A DNA stretch of 41,804 bases, from positions 1-41,804 of the forward strand of contig NZ_JAGIPX010000067.1 of the NCBI RefSeq assembly GCF_017814945.1. Direction: 5' to 3'. Positions 41,516-41,804 of this stretch are shown here, one piece after another. The translations under genes and the position numbers were made by a program. The notes beneath the pieces are model-generated. The model ran no database searches. It was given only the letters and a program-made list of their open reading frames with translations, and was not told the DNA's origin. Positions within the stretch are counted from its first letter, which is position 1. Each line of letters starts with the position of its first letter. The DNA comes from Paraburkholderia sp. LEh10 (GTDB taxonomy: Bacteria; Pseudomonadota; Gammaproteobacteria; Burkholderiales; Burkholderiaceae).

Positions 41516-41804
41516 ATGGCAGCTGAAAATTCTCATTACAAGATGACCAAAGAAGAGAAAAAAGAAATCGTTATGCAATACATGAGGGGTGTCGATCAAG
41601 GATTGGACATCAGTCATCTCTTCGCAGAACATGCTGAAGTCTGCTTTCCCAAATGGGGTATCGCTGCGGGTCGCGACGAAATCATGCAGATGTTCACCGA
41701 TATTGGAACAATCCTCGGCTCCCTTAAGGAAGATGTTCAAAACACAGTCGGCGACGCCGACCTGATGACGTATGTATCGCCAAGTGAAATCAATGAGACG
41801 AAAC
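41516..41804 (+). CDS. NTF2/SnoaL-like protein, partial at the window end
   Basis: Translation from ATG at 41516 (ribosome site GGAG, 7 bp upstream) stays open for 96 codons to the edge of the window. The segment KKEIVMQYMRGVDQGLDISH, followed by LFAEHAEVCFPKWG and GRDEIMQMF, resembles the start of SnoaL/NTF2-fold proteins, which include ring-hydroxylase beta subunits and small polyketide cyclases. An in-frame ATG at 41444 would add 24 residues. It is divergent from the Fe-ADH, so it may begin a catabolic operon that continues outside the window. The family call is tentative because the C-terminal half is missing. Confidence 0.6.
   Translation, partial: MAAENSHYKMTKEEKKEIVMQYMRGVDQGLDISHLFAEHAEVCFPKWGIAAGRDEIMQMFTDIGTILGSLKEDVQNTVGDADLMTYVSPSEINETK

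Noticed and set aside
41375..41740. 121-codon minus-strand frame at the right end
   Set aside because: It is antisense to the NTF2-like gene, which has a good ribosome site and recognisable motifs.
1..41804. CRISPR array, tRNA, rRNA, riboswitch or phage genes
   Set aside because: I looked for regularly spaced repeats, tRNA-like cloverleaf ends, phage structural genes and known riboswitch cores and saw none.

Overview
The window looks like an accessory catabolic region of a high-GC beta-proteobacterium, most likely Burkholderiales of the Paraburkholderia/Caballeronia/Burkholderia type. Reasons: two Burkholderia-style Porin_4 porins, a PAS-containing methyl-accepting protein, many Rieske oxygenases with vanillate-demethylase-type reductases, and IS110 and IS3 remnants. 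This is inferred from gene content and proteins only. There is no rRNA, tRNA or CRISPR array that I can see.

Left edge (1-1388): the end of a SorA-like molybdopterin sulfite dehydrogenase and its SorB-like cytochrome c, then a gene-poor scar holding a truncated FrmR/CsoR-type repressor fragment next to a 17-bp direct repeat, and a frameshifted IS110 transposase remnant.

Cluster A (1389-14172) is organised around a LysR regulator (7522-8448). Leftward from it run a flavin monooxygenase, an arginine-less Rid protein, a DUF1028 protein, an ArgE/DapE-like deacylase, a Rieske oxygenase and its reductase. Rightward run a second Rieske oxygenase and a complete PotABCD-type ABC importer. Both Rieske proteins carry Glu instead of Asp in the bridging motif (NFMExYH), as in oxygenases acting on quaternary or N-methylated amines. 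A shared AT-rich motif lies upstream of the monooxygenase operon and of the second Rieske gene, and is a candidate LysR operator. I infer an uptake and degradation system for an N-methylated or N-acylated small molecule; the substrate is unknown.

Cluster B (15119-35875) is an aromatic-compound catabolic region. A leftward operon encodes a Cys-less thiolase, a DUF35/3-hydroxyacyl-CoA dehydrogenase fusion, a DmdC-like acyl-CoA dehydrogenase and a Rieske-type reductase. It is divergent from a rightward operon: feruloyl-CoA-synthetase-like ligase, enoyl-CoA hydratase, phthalate-type Rieske oxygenase, three tandem RraA/CHA-aldolase paralogues, a LigB-type extradiol dioxygenase and a LigJ-type hydratase. 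Two near-identical palindromes in inverted orientation sit in the divergent promoter region. Together they suggest CoA-dependent side-chain removal followed by a gallate-like meta cleavage to pyruvate and oxaloacetate. A porin, an MFS transporter and a compact gentisate cassette (fumarylpyruvate hydrolase, gentisate dioxygenase, FAD hydroxylase) follow.

Right edge (35876-41804): a truncated CoA-transferase, a methyl-accepting protein, a 700-bp gene-free stretch, a second porin, an IS3 transposase fragment, a maleylacetate-reductase-like Fe-ADH with a clear terminator, and the start of an NTF2/SnoaL-like gene that runs off the window. By eye the last 4 kb are more AT-rich than the rest and look separately acquired.
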